From positions 62,001 to 126,000 of the forward strand of contig JAPEIS010000004.1 of the NCBI GenBank assembly GCA_029531795.1: 64,000 nt of DNA, in the 5' to 3' direction. Under the pieces are notes generated by a model. That model was given only the letters and a program-made list of their open reading frames with translations, was not told where the DNA came from and made no database searches. This DNA is from Sclerotinia nivalis. Lineage: Eukaryota; Ascomycota; Leotiomycetes; Helotiales; Sclerotiniaceae. Shown here one piece after another: positions 1-10,889 of this stretch; position 1 is the stretch's first letter; each line of letters opens with the position of its first letter. Made by a program: the position numbers and the translations under genes.

Positions 1-903
<903 letters not shown>

Positions 904-1290
904 CTCGCCCCAGAAGTGATGGTGAATTTAGTAAAAGCTACTCAATTGACCGGTATGAAATAAATTACAAGACAGTAGTAATCTTAGCACATAGTTTAGG
1001 TTTAAACGCGCTGGAATGAAAATATACAGTTATCGGGATAGAAAGTGGATGAAGAATGCTGTTTGGCATGGAAAATTAACAACAAAAAGAATTTTCTAGG
1101 AAGATCTACACATCCACACAACTATGCATGGCGTGTCTTATGCACGAAAATTTTACGAAAAGCTTGTTAAAATTGCAGACCAAGGTGATATTGATTTATC
1201 ATCATGCCTGGATTTAATCCAAGAAGCCCTTCGATTGTCGAATCTAACTTTGGAAACGAAGGGTGCCATGAAACATCCTGTTCTAAAGAC
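904..1290. other. Intergenic spacer
   Basis: This 387-bp spacer lies between the 5' end of the esterase and the 3' end of the lipase, both on the minus strand. It should hold the esterase promoter. I see no coding sequence or structured repeat. Confidence 0.6.
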
Positions 1291-4200
1291 TCATTGATTC
1301 CCCAAAACGCCCTTTCCCAATGCCCTCAAACTATTTTCATATCTACCTGGACTATGATCCAACAGCATACTACCACCAAACCTCACTTCACCGAACCTCT
1401 TCTCAACATCTCTCACGTACTTCAACACGCTTCTAGTTGCTGGTTTGCCTAGCCCACCTTCCCCTCTATTATTTTGCCCGTCGCTCATGCCACTCTTCCT
1501 TGTAAAAGCATCTCGTTTCAAGACAGCCATGCTCTCAACCACGAAAACCTCTCCAGGTGGCACCAGCTTACTACTCAACATACAAGCTCTGAGCGCTTTG
1601 AGTGCAGCATATGCCCATTTATCCTCCTCTTCTTCATCATTCCCATGACCAGATCGTCCATACCATCTTTCCGAAAATGAATTACTCATCCCTGCCCAGA
1701 CTCTTCTCTTTACCTCACCTTTCGCACCAGAATTGTCACTCTTAAATGCGAGTGCTACAGCTTGAAGGTCGTGAAGTAGACCCAGGGAGAGACGAGGGAC
1801 AAGATCATTACCATTGACTACTGTTGTTATGAGACCTCTAGTTGCAGATCGAAGGGACGGAGAAAGGATGGCGGGGGGACCATAGGCATAGACATGAATT
1901 GGTCGACCTGATGGGAGGTGTAGCATATGGAAATAATTGTTTGTAGCGTTGCCAGAGGCAAATGAATGTTCAGGGTTGTAAGAAGTAACAAAAGATGTGC
2001 CATAGCTAGCAGGTTCGGAAACCATGATAGCCAACAAAGTACTGACGCCACCACCCAAAGAATGCCCACACATAACCAGTCCGTAATCAGGAAATTTTTC
2101 AAGTGCTGCTTTAATTGTAGCCATAACACGACCTCCACCACCCTGAAGAAGTCTACGAGCAGAGGCATGAATTCCTTTGTGGACTTTGTATCCTTTACCG
2201 CGCCAGACAAGTTCATCGTAATCACAGGTCATATCAGCGAGAACATCTTCAAAGCCGAGGGTACCACGACATGTGAGGACTACAGCCTGCGATTGATGAT
2301 CGAGCGATACATAATGAACCATAGGGACACCAGTATTTGTCAATCCACTGGAGTCAGTCCCACCCTGAGGGTCAACGAATGAAGAGAGGAGAATAGTGTC
2401 GGCGGGTAGTTGTGTGTGGGAGGAGAATGATTGATGTTCAAGATGATGTATTGCATCAAGCTCTTTCCTTGCATCAGGATCCGAGATTCCCATTACTCGA
2501 AGAAAGTTAGAACCGTAAGAAGCTGATGCGAACCTGACAAAACGAGCTATATTTTGTACGATATGCCGTTTTGGAAAAGTGCCATCGATTGTACCAGTAC
2601 GCATTAGAGAATCAAATGCTTCTCTACCTTCAAAGCTTCCTTTCTCGGTTCCAGAATTTGGAATCAGACAAATCTCCGAATTATTTGTATGCAACGTGAA
2701 TATACTCTCCTCATTTGAACGTGTGCGGCGATGGCTTTTGGGTGCTGAAAATGACTGTTCGAGGGTCAAACTCCTCTCTGATCTCAACCTCATAGCATTA
2801 TTTTGCCCCATGACTCGATTCCTCGACGTGGTTGGAGAATGAGAACATGTTTGGTCAAAAGAGTGGATTGAATAGGTATCAGTCTGAGAAACCATGGAGT
2901 CTTTTCGTTGTTCGTGAATCGTGTAACAGTTGGTTCTCGAAGGAGTGCGAGGTAGATCAGGCTGGATCTTGTCAAGATTTTCCGATGTCAGGGGAATCTG
3001 ATTTCCACGCAAAATTATCGGGGAACCCACAACATTTCTCGATTGTTTCTGGGGGACTGATAGATGGGACGAGGTGGATCTAACTTTCGAGGCATGAGTG
3101 GGGTCGCCCCATGTTGGGCGAGGACGAGGTGGAAGTTTGGGTTTGCTGTCTTCCTTACTTCCATCTTTATTGAATAAACTTGATAATTTAGTACTGGATC
3201 GTCGCTTCAAGGCCTGGCGGAAAGAAGATTTTTTATCCTGTTCCTCCGTAGTTGGTTCCCCGATTTTCGATCTCTTGGGCATTCGGTTGCTCGAAATCGG
3301 CTTGAGGAAAGCTGGTTTAGGAGTGTCATCAGGTGAGATTGGGCTGATGGGCTTCCTTGATCTCTTTTGATTTGCCAAGTTGTCTGAAGTTGATTGCAAC
3401 ATTTCCATATTTCCTTCAAACTTCTCGTCCGGAGTGCTAGGTAAGGAGAGCCTGGGTATTTTGGATTTTCCACTGGAACTTTTTCGGCGAACAATACTGG
3501 GTGGATTATCGTCTTCTATAGACAAAGGATCGTCTACAAGAGTCGTTGTGGGTGTCTTGGGCGGACTTGCGTTGTTGAGAGCTTCGTGGTCGTGATCATC
3601 ACCGGAATCATTATCAATATCCGTATCCTCCTCCATATTCAGGTGTAAATCTTCTTCTGTAACGCTTGTACTTCGTAACCTATTTCCCACAATGCCATAG
3701 ACAACTCTATACCTCGGTACCAACGGCATTTCTGGTTGTTTACCCCCAGCATTCGAGTCTGCTTCGACATGAAAAGCATGCTCTTCCAATATTTCCACTC
3801 CGGGAGGTGGCAAAAAAACAGGAGGTTCAAATCCCGAAACTTCCACAGTAATTGTCTTTGTAGTAGTTGTTATTGTAGAGGTTGTGATAGAAACAGAAGC
3901 ATCAGAAGGTAAGGATTGGATTAACCTCTGCCTCAATATACTCTCCGCCTTATCTTCCCCTGGGTCGGTCTGGCTTGACTCCTCTCTTTCAATCGTCTCT
4001 AACAGTTCATCGCCTCTTGTATTCATGAAAGATAATCTTCTATGGTCTTCCTGATTATTGTATGAATCGCTTTTGATCATACCAACCACATTCGCTCGTC
4101 GGCCATCATCAAGGACAACCACATCCCAAAGAACCTCCTCATATTTGTTTTCTCGACACTCGAGGTCGGTCAATCTGCGACACCATCTCTGCAACAATGC

Positions 4201-4839
4201 TAACCCGCAAATACCCATCAAGAGATCACCCACACTGACTCTCTCTCCTTCCACTCCCGTGGCGGGATTCTGAAATTCCCGTCGAATTAAAGTAATGATG
4301 CTTGCTATGGCCCTTGAAGAATCGGTTGAACCAAGGATCGAATCTAGGGTACCAAGTAACTGTTGTGAAATGTCCGTGGCGGAAGAAAAAGCAACAGAAG
4401 AGAAGTGAAACCCAGTAGAAGCAGCGAATGATATTCCTGTAATTGTAGCGTGTAAGTTTGCAATACTTCGTTCTAATAATCCTTCTGCTTCCAACTTTCC
4501 CAATTCCCCGGTACTACGATTTGCCACATCTTTCCCGGCACGATGTATTATCCCCTCGATGATAGCTCGACTGACTTCTAACCCGGTGAGTGTTGTTACT
4601 CGTGCACCGTCTATAGCAAGACCTCCTATGAATGTGCCAAGCCGAATATACAGAGAGGACGACCTCGTTACCAAGCTGACAGCATTGGCAATCGGCGCTG
4701 GGAGAAGCGTTGATTCTCGAGTAATCTGTGGCACATGTTCGGGGTGTGTTACTGCATTTTCCCTTGTGACCTCGACTTGACACTGTTCCTCTTCGCCGAG
4801 GGTCTCCAGAGCTCGTGGTTCTAACTCCTGCAAATTCAT
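1291..4839 (-). CDS. Class-3 lipase, sn1-specific diacylglycerol lipase-like (1182 aa)
   Basis: Single-exon ORF from ATG 4837-4839. Residues about 40-220 are hydrophobic/amphipathic, including a likely membrane segment near GDLLMGICGLALLQRW. Residues about 330-740 are low-complexity, Ser/Pro/Lys-rich and probably disordered. The lipase domain follows (about 770-1165): FVRFASASYGSNF, VLTCRGTLGFEDVLADMTCDY, then the nucleophile elbow GHSLGGG with Ser927. Asp1012 sits in VNGNDLVPRLSLG, and a candidate catalytic His1162 lies in DHSPGRYENS close to the C-terminus. This order matches fungal and animal diacylglycerol lipases that release a fatty acid from diacylglycerol. The long central disordered linker suggests regulation by phosphorylation (inference). 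Its start codon is only about 30 bp downstream of a small same-strand ORF (4871-5053). Confidence 0.85.
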   Translation of the reverse strand: MNLQELEPRALETLGEEEQCQVEVTRENAVTHPEHVPQITRESTLLPAPIANAVSLVTRSSSLYIRLGTFIGGLAIDGARVTTLTGLEVSRAIIEGIIHRAGKDVANRSTGELGKLEAEGLLERSIANLHATITGISFAASTGFHFSSVAFSSATDISQQLLGTLDSILGSTDSSRAIASIITLIRREFQNPATGVEGERVSVGDLLMGICGLALLQRWCRRLTDLECRENKYEEVLWDVVVLDDGRRANVVGMIKSDSYNNQEDHRRLSFMNTRGDELLETIEREESSQTDPGEDKAESILRQRLIQSLPSDASVSITTSTITTTTKTITVEVSGFEPPVFLPPPGVEILEEHAFHVEADSNAGGKQPEMPLVPRYRVVYGIVGNRLRSTSVTEEDLHLNMEEDTDIDNDSGDDHDHEALNNASPPKTPTTTLVDDPLSIEDDNPPSIVRRKSSSGKSKIPRLSLPSTPDEKFEGNMEMLQSTSDNLANQKRSRKPISPISPDDTPKPAFLKPISSNRMPKRSKIGEPTTEEQDKKSSFRQALKRRSSTKLSSLFNKDGSKEDSKPKLPPRPRPTWGDPTHASKVRSTSSHLSVPQKQSRNVVGSPIILRGNQIPLTSENLDKIQPDLPRTPSRTNCYTIHEQRKDSMVSQTDTYSIHSFDQTCSHSPTTSRNRVMGQNNAMRLRSERSLTLEQSFSAPKSHRRTRSNEESIFTLHTNNSEICLIPNSGTEKGSFEGREAFDSLMRTGTIDGTFPKRHIVQNIARFVRFASASYGSNFLRVMGISDPDARKELDAIHHLEHQSFSSHTQLPADTILLSSFVDPQGGTDSSGLTNTGVPMVHYVSLDHQSQAVVLTCRGTLGFEDVLADMTCDYDELVWRGKGYKVHKGIHASARRLLQGGGGRVMATIKAALEKFPDYGLVMCGHSLGGGVSTLLAIMVSEPASYGTSFVTSYNPEHSFASGNATNNYFHMLHLPSGRPIHVYAYGPPAILSPSLRSATRGLITTVVNGNDLVPRLSLGLLHDLQAVALAFKSDNSGAKGEVKRRVWAGMSNSFSERWYGRSGHGNDEEEEDKWAYAALKALRACMLSSKLVPPGEVFVVESMAVLKRDAFTRKSGMSDGQNNRGEGGLGKPATRSVLKYVRDVEKRFGEVRFGGSMLLDHSPGRYENSLRALGKGVLGNQ

Positions 4840-4870
4840 CGTGTTGTGATTTGTGAATGAGGGGTTTCGA

Positions 4871-5440
4871 TTAGGATTCGGGAACTAAAGCTTTCTCGAC
4901 AACGGACTTACAGAATTCATGCTCGAAGCGGGCAAGATGAAGTGTCGAATCTGGTAGGCCTGAGATATTTGTTGTATATTCCTCCCATGATGCGATATGA
5001 TGTTTTCTGAATGGTGGCGGGCGTTGACAATGGACTTGGAGATCATTTGACATGTGATAATGTGCTGGCCATGGAATGTGCTATTGGTAGCAACAAAACA
5101 TGACGGTCAAGAATGTGAAGATTTTGAAAAATTGCACCTACCTATGAATGAGCACTCACTGTCGCAAGATAGAGTCAATTGCCATAGTAACGGTATTTTT
5201 TGGATTGGAATGTAGTTCAAAGAAATCCCGTTCAGTGGCTAGTGGCCGTGCATTCAAGACAAGTCTCTTGGTTATTTGAGAATATGAGTCGGAAAATTTT
5301 TCCCAATTCAGAGGGGGTTTAGATACCGCACTCCCACATAGTTTTGTTAATATTGTATAGTTGAAGTCAGAGTCAAGTTCGTGATAATTTGCTCCTTCAA
5401 GCTGGAATTGAGTTGGCAAGGAAATCGCCAAAAAAGCCAC
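4871..5440 (-). CDS. Uncertain small gene or remnant, two ORF segments upstream of the lipase
   Basis: Not recognised. An upstream segment (5156-5440) has protein-like composition (for example PPLNWEKFSDSYSQITKRL) but no ATG at its 5' end. It ends at GTGAGT, a good donor consensus. A second segment (4871-5053) starts with a true ATG (MSNDLQVHCQRPPPFRK) and its open frame extends upstream to a TAG acceptor near 5080. Joining donor to acceptor puts the second segment out of frame, so a simple two-exon gene does not work. It could be a gene with an unusual intron, a decayed gene, or part of the lipase leader transcript. It lies divergent to LSM7. Confidence 0.25.
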
Positions 5441-5662
5441 TCAACGTGCCAAAGTTACCCCGCCACATTTAATTTCAGCCACATTTTCAGCCTTGCCTCC
5501 GCAGCCCTCCCACCTCAACCACTAAGATCGCTATGTTCTAGCGGCTTATCATTTGCTGGAGCTACTCAAAACAAAAGTTCTAGAATCACTTGGTACCGTC
5601 AATACTCTTCACATACTCTCCCCAACACATAACAGACAGCCTTCTCTCATACATGCGACGGG

Positions 5663-6189
5663 ATGTCTGAAAGGGGTCAACACAGAGGTGGCGGTCGTGG
5701 AGGTGGTAGAGGTCATGGTGAACACAGAGGTGGCAGGGGAGGTGGTAGAGGAGGTCATGGTGGGGAGAGGGGTGGACATGGCGGGGGAAATTTCGAGAAA
5801 CCAAAGAAGGAAAATATCTTGGATTTGGGAAAGTACATGGATAAGCAGGTCACAGTTAAGTTCAATGGTGGCAGACATGGTATGTTACTGGTTTTTGTGG
5901 TAAAACTAGAGAGGTTACTAACATGAATCCTCATAGTGAAAGGCACTTTGAAGGGTTATGATGCCCTGATGAATTTGGTTTTGGATGATGTGGAGGAAAA
6001 GCTGACTGGTAAATTCTCTTTGGATTTTACAAATCCCATACTGATCTGAATTCTTTCGCAGATGATGAAGGAAATGAAGCATGGAGAGCATTGGGTTTAG
6101 TGGTTGCAAGAGGAACCTTACTCATTGGAATAAGCCCAGTCGATGGCAGCGAAGAAATAGCGAATCCTTTCGTACAACAAGAAGAATGA
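5663..6189 (+). CDS. LSM7: U6 snRNA-associated Sm-like protein LSm7 (138 aa)
   Basis: Subunit of the Lsm1-7 ring (cytoplasmic mRNA decapping and decay) and the Lsm2-8 ring (nuclear U6 snRNP). Three exons: 5663-5879, 5937-6008 and 6062-6189. Both introns have GT-AG ends, and the first has a TACTAAC-type branch site. The Sm1 motif spans KYMDKQVTVKFNGGRHVKG plus GYDALMNLVLDD. The Sm2 motif is LGLVVARGTLLIGISP, with the conserved RG. The first ~45 residues are an RGG/GG-rich, low-complexity extension (GRGGGRGHGEHRGGRGGGRG). It lies in front of the Sm fold and is probably disordered and RNA-binding or arginine-methylated. The start is the ATG immediately before the RGG tract. Length fits fungal LSm7 once the extension is counted. 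Confidence 0.93.
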
Positions 6190-7532
6190 GAAATGGAATA
6201 AGAGGACAGGAGTTGATTCCTGGGGAAGGGGAATAAAATCTATATGGCCATGTCGATGCGCTCAGTGGGAAAATCGGACACGCCCCCAACACCAAAACCA
6301 ATAGTTTACAACGCATCGCTTAAATGGATGCAGACATGATATCAGAAGGCGCTGAAGTGAAAGTACTTCAGCGAAGAATACAACTGAAATGTATATATCA
6401 TGACGTTAAATATTTGGGCTTTTACAAATCAGTTGATGTGAATTTGAGAAGTGGGCAAGGAGCAAAAGACCCTATGGTACATGTCCAAGGAACTCGCGAT
6501 CCTTCAATCTTCAGAGATACTTGATGCAAGTGCAGTAAAGCCCAGCGGCTATTCCGAGGTTCATTCTCTTTTGTCATATGTAGGAAGAAGCCTGGTGTGA
6601 AATGCTCTTTGTGTATGAGGCGGTGTCTCAGCCAAAAAAAAAAAAAGTTTCATTGATCTTCCGACTGTACGGATCAATTTTCGAAGCTATGGTTGAAGCT
6701 TCTCCACTGTTCTTGTAAAGTTTTATCTGTGCCAGGAAGACAGTAATGTATAATAAATATTTCAAAATTCGTTGCACCATTGAAACCGTTTCCATGTCCT
6801 GGGGGTTTTCATTAGTCCAAATTGTGGTCTGGCCATCAAAGAATTTTTTTAATTTTTCTTTCATCCAATTCAAAGATTCAAATCATTTCAATAAAAAATT
6901 TACAACTTTTCAAAGATTGAATGACCACATCCAATCTGCCCGTTCGGACTATCGGACACCCCAATCGAGTCAAACCCCGCCACAGCCTCAAGATACAAAT
7001 ACATAAGGCAAGACATTCTTCAATTTTTTCCAAATCGAGGTTCAATGCGTTTACAACCTGCATAATGTAACGTGCGTGAACTGGTCATGATTGGCCAAAC
7101 TCTTTCTCCTTTCTTATACGAGCCCTGGTTGATAATTTGTCCAATCCCTCGATAAACACAGGTGGACGCAATCCTTTGCATGATTTAAATTTAACACCAT
7201 GCCATTCCTGATTGATGATGTGGGAGGCCCTCAAACATTTCGGGGGCATGAAGAAGATTTCCAGGCCAACGGCATTTTCAATGTGATATTATTCCCCGTC
7301 TTGGAATGTGGGAATTATTATTTTTAGTTCCGATTCTTTACAATTCATATACCCATGGAAACCGTATCAAAGAATTCGTAGTCCGAAAGAAAATACAATC
7401 CTTCGTTCATAATTGAATCCCTGGCCTATTCGTCAATTACCCTTTTGTTGAAGCCCTCAATCCGTCTCCAAACAGAATCTAGAAGCCACATATCCTCACC
7501 ACCGTTCAGACATCAATTTACGACAATATCAA
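6190..7532. other. Intergenic, no gene seen
   Basis: This 1.34-kb stretch separates LSM7 from the next plus-strand gene. Short ORFs here lack domain features and run in several frames. It contains a poly-A run near 6634-6646. The last part should hold the promoter of the gene at 7533. Confidence 0.6.
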
Positions 7533-8477
7533 ATGTCAAAGCATACATTTCAGAGTAACAACGGCGTGATAACTACGAAAAGACATCCAAATGTCATAAC
7601 GCAAGTCCAGATGACTTCTATAAACGAATCCGAAATGTTACCCCCGTTCCAGCTTCTCCCGCAAACTCCAAAGGCTCCTATCCCAAGTCATCGAACTACC
7701 GCCCACAAGCTCGCATCTTTGCTCCAGGAAGTCGCTTCTATAATGGAAACGATTACCGGGGAAAAAATGATGTGTGGTGAGGAGCTAGATGGTTTGGAGG
7801 GGGATGTACTTGGTGGGTTGACAGAAATGGTATTGATCATGGAAGAGGAAGTTGAGGAGATGATCGAGTTGGCTGATGTAGTGGAAGAATATGTGGAAGA
7901 ATTAAACATGGCAGAGGTGGATGGGTGGGTTGCTAATCCACCGCTCTCGAGGTGCAATGACGGTACTAAAGCAGGAGACAATCATTCGGAGTCTCAAATT
8001 AACGCAGTGAATGAATGGAAAAGAAACTTGAGTAGCACAGTGTTTGGGGATGGCAAAGAGAGTTTTAAAATTGGATTGGACGATAATGTCGAGGGATGTA
8101 TAAGTTTGGGCGGACTATTGGAAGAAGTCGAGGAGGATGTTTTGAGATGGAGAGTGAGGGGAATGTCCGTAGACTCTGATAATTATGGGTCTGACGAACC
8201 ATCGGAGGTGATTATTGGGGCAGGAATTTCTGTGCCCATCACAAACTACAGGAAGGGGGTGATCAAAGAAACCTTTATCTCACTGCCTCCAAGGAAGAAC
8301 GATCTGGATACAAGATTTAGAGACTCTGGTCTGGGACTCATGAGTCCTGCCGGCGTTAGCAGAAGGCCGATCAAGAAGGAACCTAAAATTGTTATGAAGT
8401 CAAGTCCAATTGGATTGAGAACTGGCTTTGGCTCTATCAGAAAGAAGAAAACGATTAAAAAGCCACAGTGGGTTTGA
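7533..8477 (+). CDS. Hypothetical acidic protein with basic C-terminus (314 aa)
   Basis: Family not recognised. It is an intronless ORF from an ATG with a clean A-rich context. Residues about 55-75 read HKLASLLQEVASIMETITGE. They are followed by a strongly acidic, leucine/valine-rich helical stretch (about 85-130, MEEEVEEMIELADVVEEY) that could form a coiled coil. A second acidic patch (GGLLEEVEEDVLRW) lies near residue 200. The last ~40 residues are basic (RRPIKKEPK and KKKTIKKPQW), compatible with a nuclear localisation signal. The charge split suggests a nuclear scaffold or regulatory protein, but that is inference only. It is convergent with GNA1. Confidence 0.6.
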   Translation: MSKHTFQSNNGVITTKRHPNVITQVQMTSINESEMLPPFQLLPQTPKAPIPSHRTTAHKLASLLQEVASIMETITGEKMMCGEELDGLEGDVLGGLTEMVLIMEEEVEEMIELADVVEEYVEELNMAEVDGWVANPPLSRCNDGTKAGDNHSESQINAVNEWKRNLSSTVFGDGKESFKIGLDDNVEGCISLGGLLEEVEEDVLRWRVRGMSVDSDNYGSDEPSEVIIGAGISVPITNYRKGVIKETFISLPPRKNDLDTRFRDSGLGLMSPAGVSRRPIKKEPKIVMKSSPIGLRTGFGSIRKKKTIKKPQWV

Positions 8478-8715
8478 AGCATTGAGGAGGTATAATGAAA
8501 TTTTAACAGACAGATGATGAGCAAAATTCCAGTAATCTAACATGCATTGTTTTGGGTTTTCAGGAAGTATTTGGTCTATTCTTGACCAAAACCAAACCTG
8601 CACATGGTGCCCTTTTAACCTTCCATCTATGACGCTCTATATTTAATCCCAAATCCCAACCTGACCAGTGCGAAAATATACCTGTATATCCAACCTATAA
8701 TCTCGATGCTTGTTC

Positions 8716-9301
8716 TCAATGCTCGTAGTAATGCGCCATTTCCAATCCCGCCCTTCTGAAACCACATTTGACATAAAACCCCTCGTTAGCTTCACTACAG
8801 TCCAATATGCTTTTATAACAACCAATCTTCTCCGCGATAAAGTCGAGAGCTTGAATCATCTTCAATCCAAGTTTCTTTCCTTGTTGATCTTTTGCAACAG
8901 CAATGTCTTCGATGTGACCCACGAGACCGAGGTTGTGAATGCTATTCAATACGTTAGTATTCATCGCTCCATGAGTAGAACCTTAGTACGTCTAGATGTA
9001 CTTACAACTTTCTTTCTACAATCAAAGCACCGGTAGCGACAATCTTCCCCTGATCTTCAATAACCAAGAGATAATAACCCCCCTTTCCTTGATTGTTGTA
9101 CCAATCGTACCGCTCATTCCATTGCTCTTCAGTGATATCCCCAACGACAGTCAAAACCCGTAAAACATCTAAGAAGCCGCGGGCATAATCTGACTTTTGT
9201 AATGCGCGAAGAGTATATGATTCGGGAAGGGATTTGGCAACTTCAGGGGAGACGAGCTCAGGTCCAAAGAGACCTTTTGTAACTCCATTCGTGGAAGCCA
9301 T
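8716..9301 (-). CDS. GNA1: Glucosamine-6-phosphate N-acetyltransferase (173 aa)
   Basis: GNAT-family enzyme transferring acetyl from acetyl-CoA to glucosamine-6-phosphate, a step to UDP-GlcNAc for chitin, N-glycans and GPI anchors. Two exons: 9006-9301 and 8716-8941. The 64-bp intron (8942-9005) has a GTAAGT donor and a TACTAAC branch. The start is the ATG at 9299-9301 (MASTNGVTKGLFGPELV); the open frame upstream has no earlier ATG. Diagnostic segments are LPESYTLRALQKSDYARGFL, the acceptor-binding VGHIEDIAVAKDQQGKKLG with the Q-x-x-G-x-x-L acetyl-CoA loop, and the C-terminal ILDCSEANEGFYVKCGFR. Length matches the yeast enzyme (159 aa) plus a short N-terminal tail. Confidence 0.95.
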
Positions 9302-9777
9302 TTTTTCTTTTTTGTGGGGGCGAGAGTCGACGACAGATGGAAGCGACAAGTAAATTAGTGGTAGTGAAGGTGGTGAAAATAGTGAAAGTAGTTAGTTCCA
9401 AAGTTGATTGAGGTTGTTGAGATATCTATTATAGAGAAGAAGAATAAAGCGCGCGGCTGCCCCTTTTCGTATTAAGAGATCTATCTACAAGAATCCCTCG
9501 TATTTGTTAGTGGCAGTGCAGAAAGATATTGGTATTATACTTATGGAAACTCACGGTTAAGTATAGTGTTGAGTCAATAGTAAAAGAGTGTGCGAATTTG
9601 GTTGGAAGAGAAGTATTCTGGCTGTTTTGGACGCAGCTGAAGTTGTATTTATGTAGGTAAATATTTAGGGCTTTGAAAACTTCAGCCTCGCCGATACAGA
9701 TACCGATAACATAATCAGCATTTTCCTTTATCCAGGCTTTACATACCTTGGTGCCGTATAATCCAGGCACCCATATT

Positions 9778-9955
9778 ATCTCGAGAGATCCGCGGTCTTA
9801 GCATGCGGACATTTTTCCGTCGGATGAATATCAGACCGGCTAGATTATTATGGCTAGAGATTTCTGCCTGGTTAAGCTGAATATCAGGCATAGTCGGCGT
9901 AGATTGTCCGACCGAAGTTCAACCGAATGCCCAAGACCGCGAATTCTCTCGAGAT
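9778..9955. repeat. ~178-bp imperfect inverted repeat (hairpin or MITE-like)
   Basis: The left arm begins ATCTCGAGAGATCCGCGGTC (9778 onward). The reverse complement of the right end (to 9955) begins ATCTCGAGAGAATTCGCGGT. Arm similarity continues with gaps for about 38 bp and more weakly for about 70 bp. An inner sequence GAATATCAG occurs twice (near 9827 and 9879). It could be a miniature TIR element, or an expressed hairpin giving small RNA. Confidence 0.6.
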
Positions 9956-10580
9956 CATGCGACATTTGATGAGTAAACAACAATTGGACTCTGCCAATCA
10001 ATCCCAAGGTGGCTTTCAAGTTAACATTACCGAATACAAATATTTAACAAAATACACAAATACCAAGAGGTAAACAACTCCTTGAGAATTTTCGAGCTTT
10101 GAATGTTTAATTGTGTTGAATAACGAAATGATAATATAGATCAGATCATGTATCGGTATATCGGTATTTCATTTGCGGACAGGGGGCGGAATGTCGGAGG
10201 CATCATGAGATTATGAGAAAGAAGAAAAATATCGAAAGATCGAAAGGCATATACATATTTAATTGAGGCTATAAAAATAAATCTAGTCTAATTTTAATGA
10301 AGAAAGCAAAAGCAAGTCTACCTTTTCATATATTTTATATTTTCAGGCTGGAAGAAAATTTGAATGTTCAATTCCATCCATTCCAAACAATAAATGGCAT
10401 GATGAATAAGCTTAGAAAAAGGAATTCACACAGATCAGAGTGGAAGGAAGGCAGGGAAGTCAGGAAAGGCGGCAGGAAAGGCTATCATCACGTGTATAAT
10501 TCTATGAAAGCGAAAGCGCGACCCAGCGGAGGTCCATCTTCCGCTTTGTGCAAAGAGTTCCTTCACAAATCCGCATTTGT

Positions 10581-10612
10581 TCCCCATCGCCCCCATCGCC
10601 CCCATCGCTCCC
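10581..10612. repeat. Short 9-bp tandem repeat (CCCCCATCG)
   Basis: Three to four copies of a CCCCCATCG-like unit lie about 280 bp upstream of the Zn2Cys6 gene start. It could be part of the promoter, but no factor can be named. Confidence 0.6.
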
Positions 10613-10889
10613 CCCAATCGAAACTTTGTTTTACCAATAACCGCACCTCATCCTGTTTTGGTCCCGTGTGTATTTTAAATGCCACAATTGTCTTGAAACA
10701 TTAAAAGTAACCCTCTGCTCATCCCTTCCTTTGTTTTCGACAACTTATTGTCAGCTCTCCGCCTCTCCCATTTCTCCACCTTTCTCCTCCGCTCATCTTC
10801 TTCCTTCACGTACACATATACACATACACACATCATATATTTTCCAATTGAAGTCAATCATCTCAAACAATTATCTTCAGACCATAGTC

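Larger units (their letters stand above)
9302..10889. other. Intergenic region with hairpin and CT-rich promoter
   Basis: This 1.6-kb spacer separates divergent GNA1 and the Zn2Cys6 gene. It contains the inverted-repeat structure at 9778-9955 and a 9-bp repeat at 10581-10612. A pyrimidine-rich stretch (about 10740-10820) lies just upstream of the ATG at 10890 and is typical of fungal promoters. No coding sequence is supported. Confidence 0.6.

Noticed and set aside
3800..3850. Sequence resembling a tRNA T-arm (GGTTCAAATCCC)
   Set aside because: It lies inside the lipase coding region, and no cloverleaf with acceptor and D/anticodon arms can be formed around it.
9507..9770. 87-codon minus-strand ORF downstream of the GNA1 promoter
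   Set aside because: No domain, no splice context, and low-complexity neighbouring sequence; likely chance.
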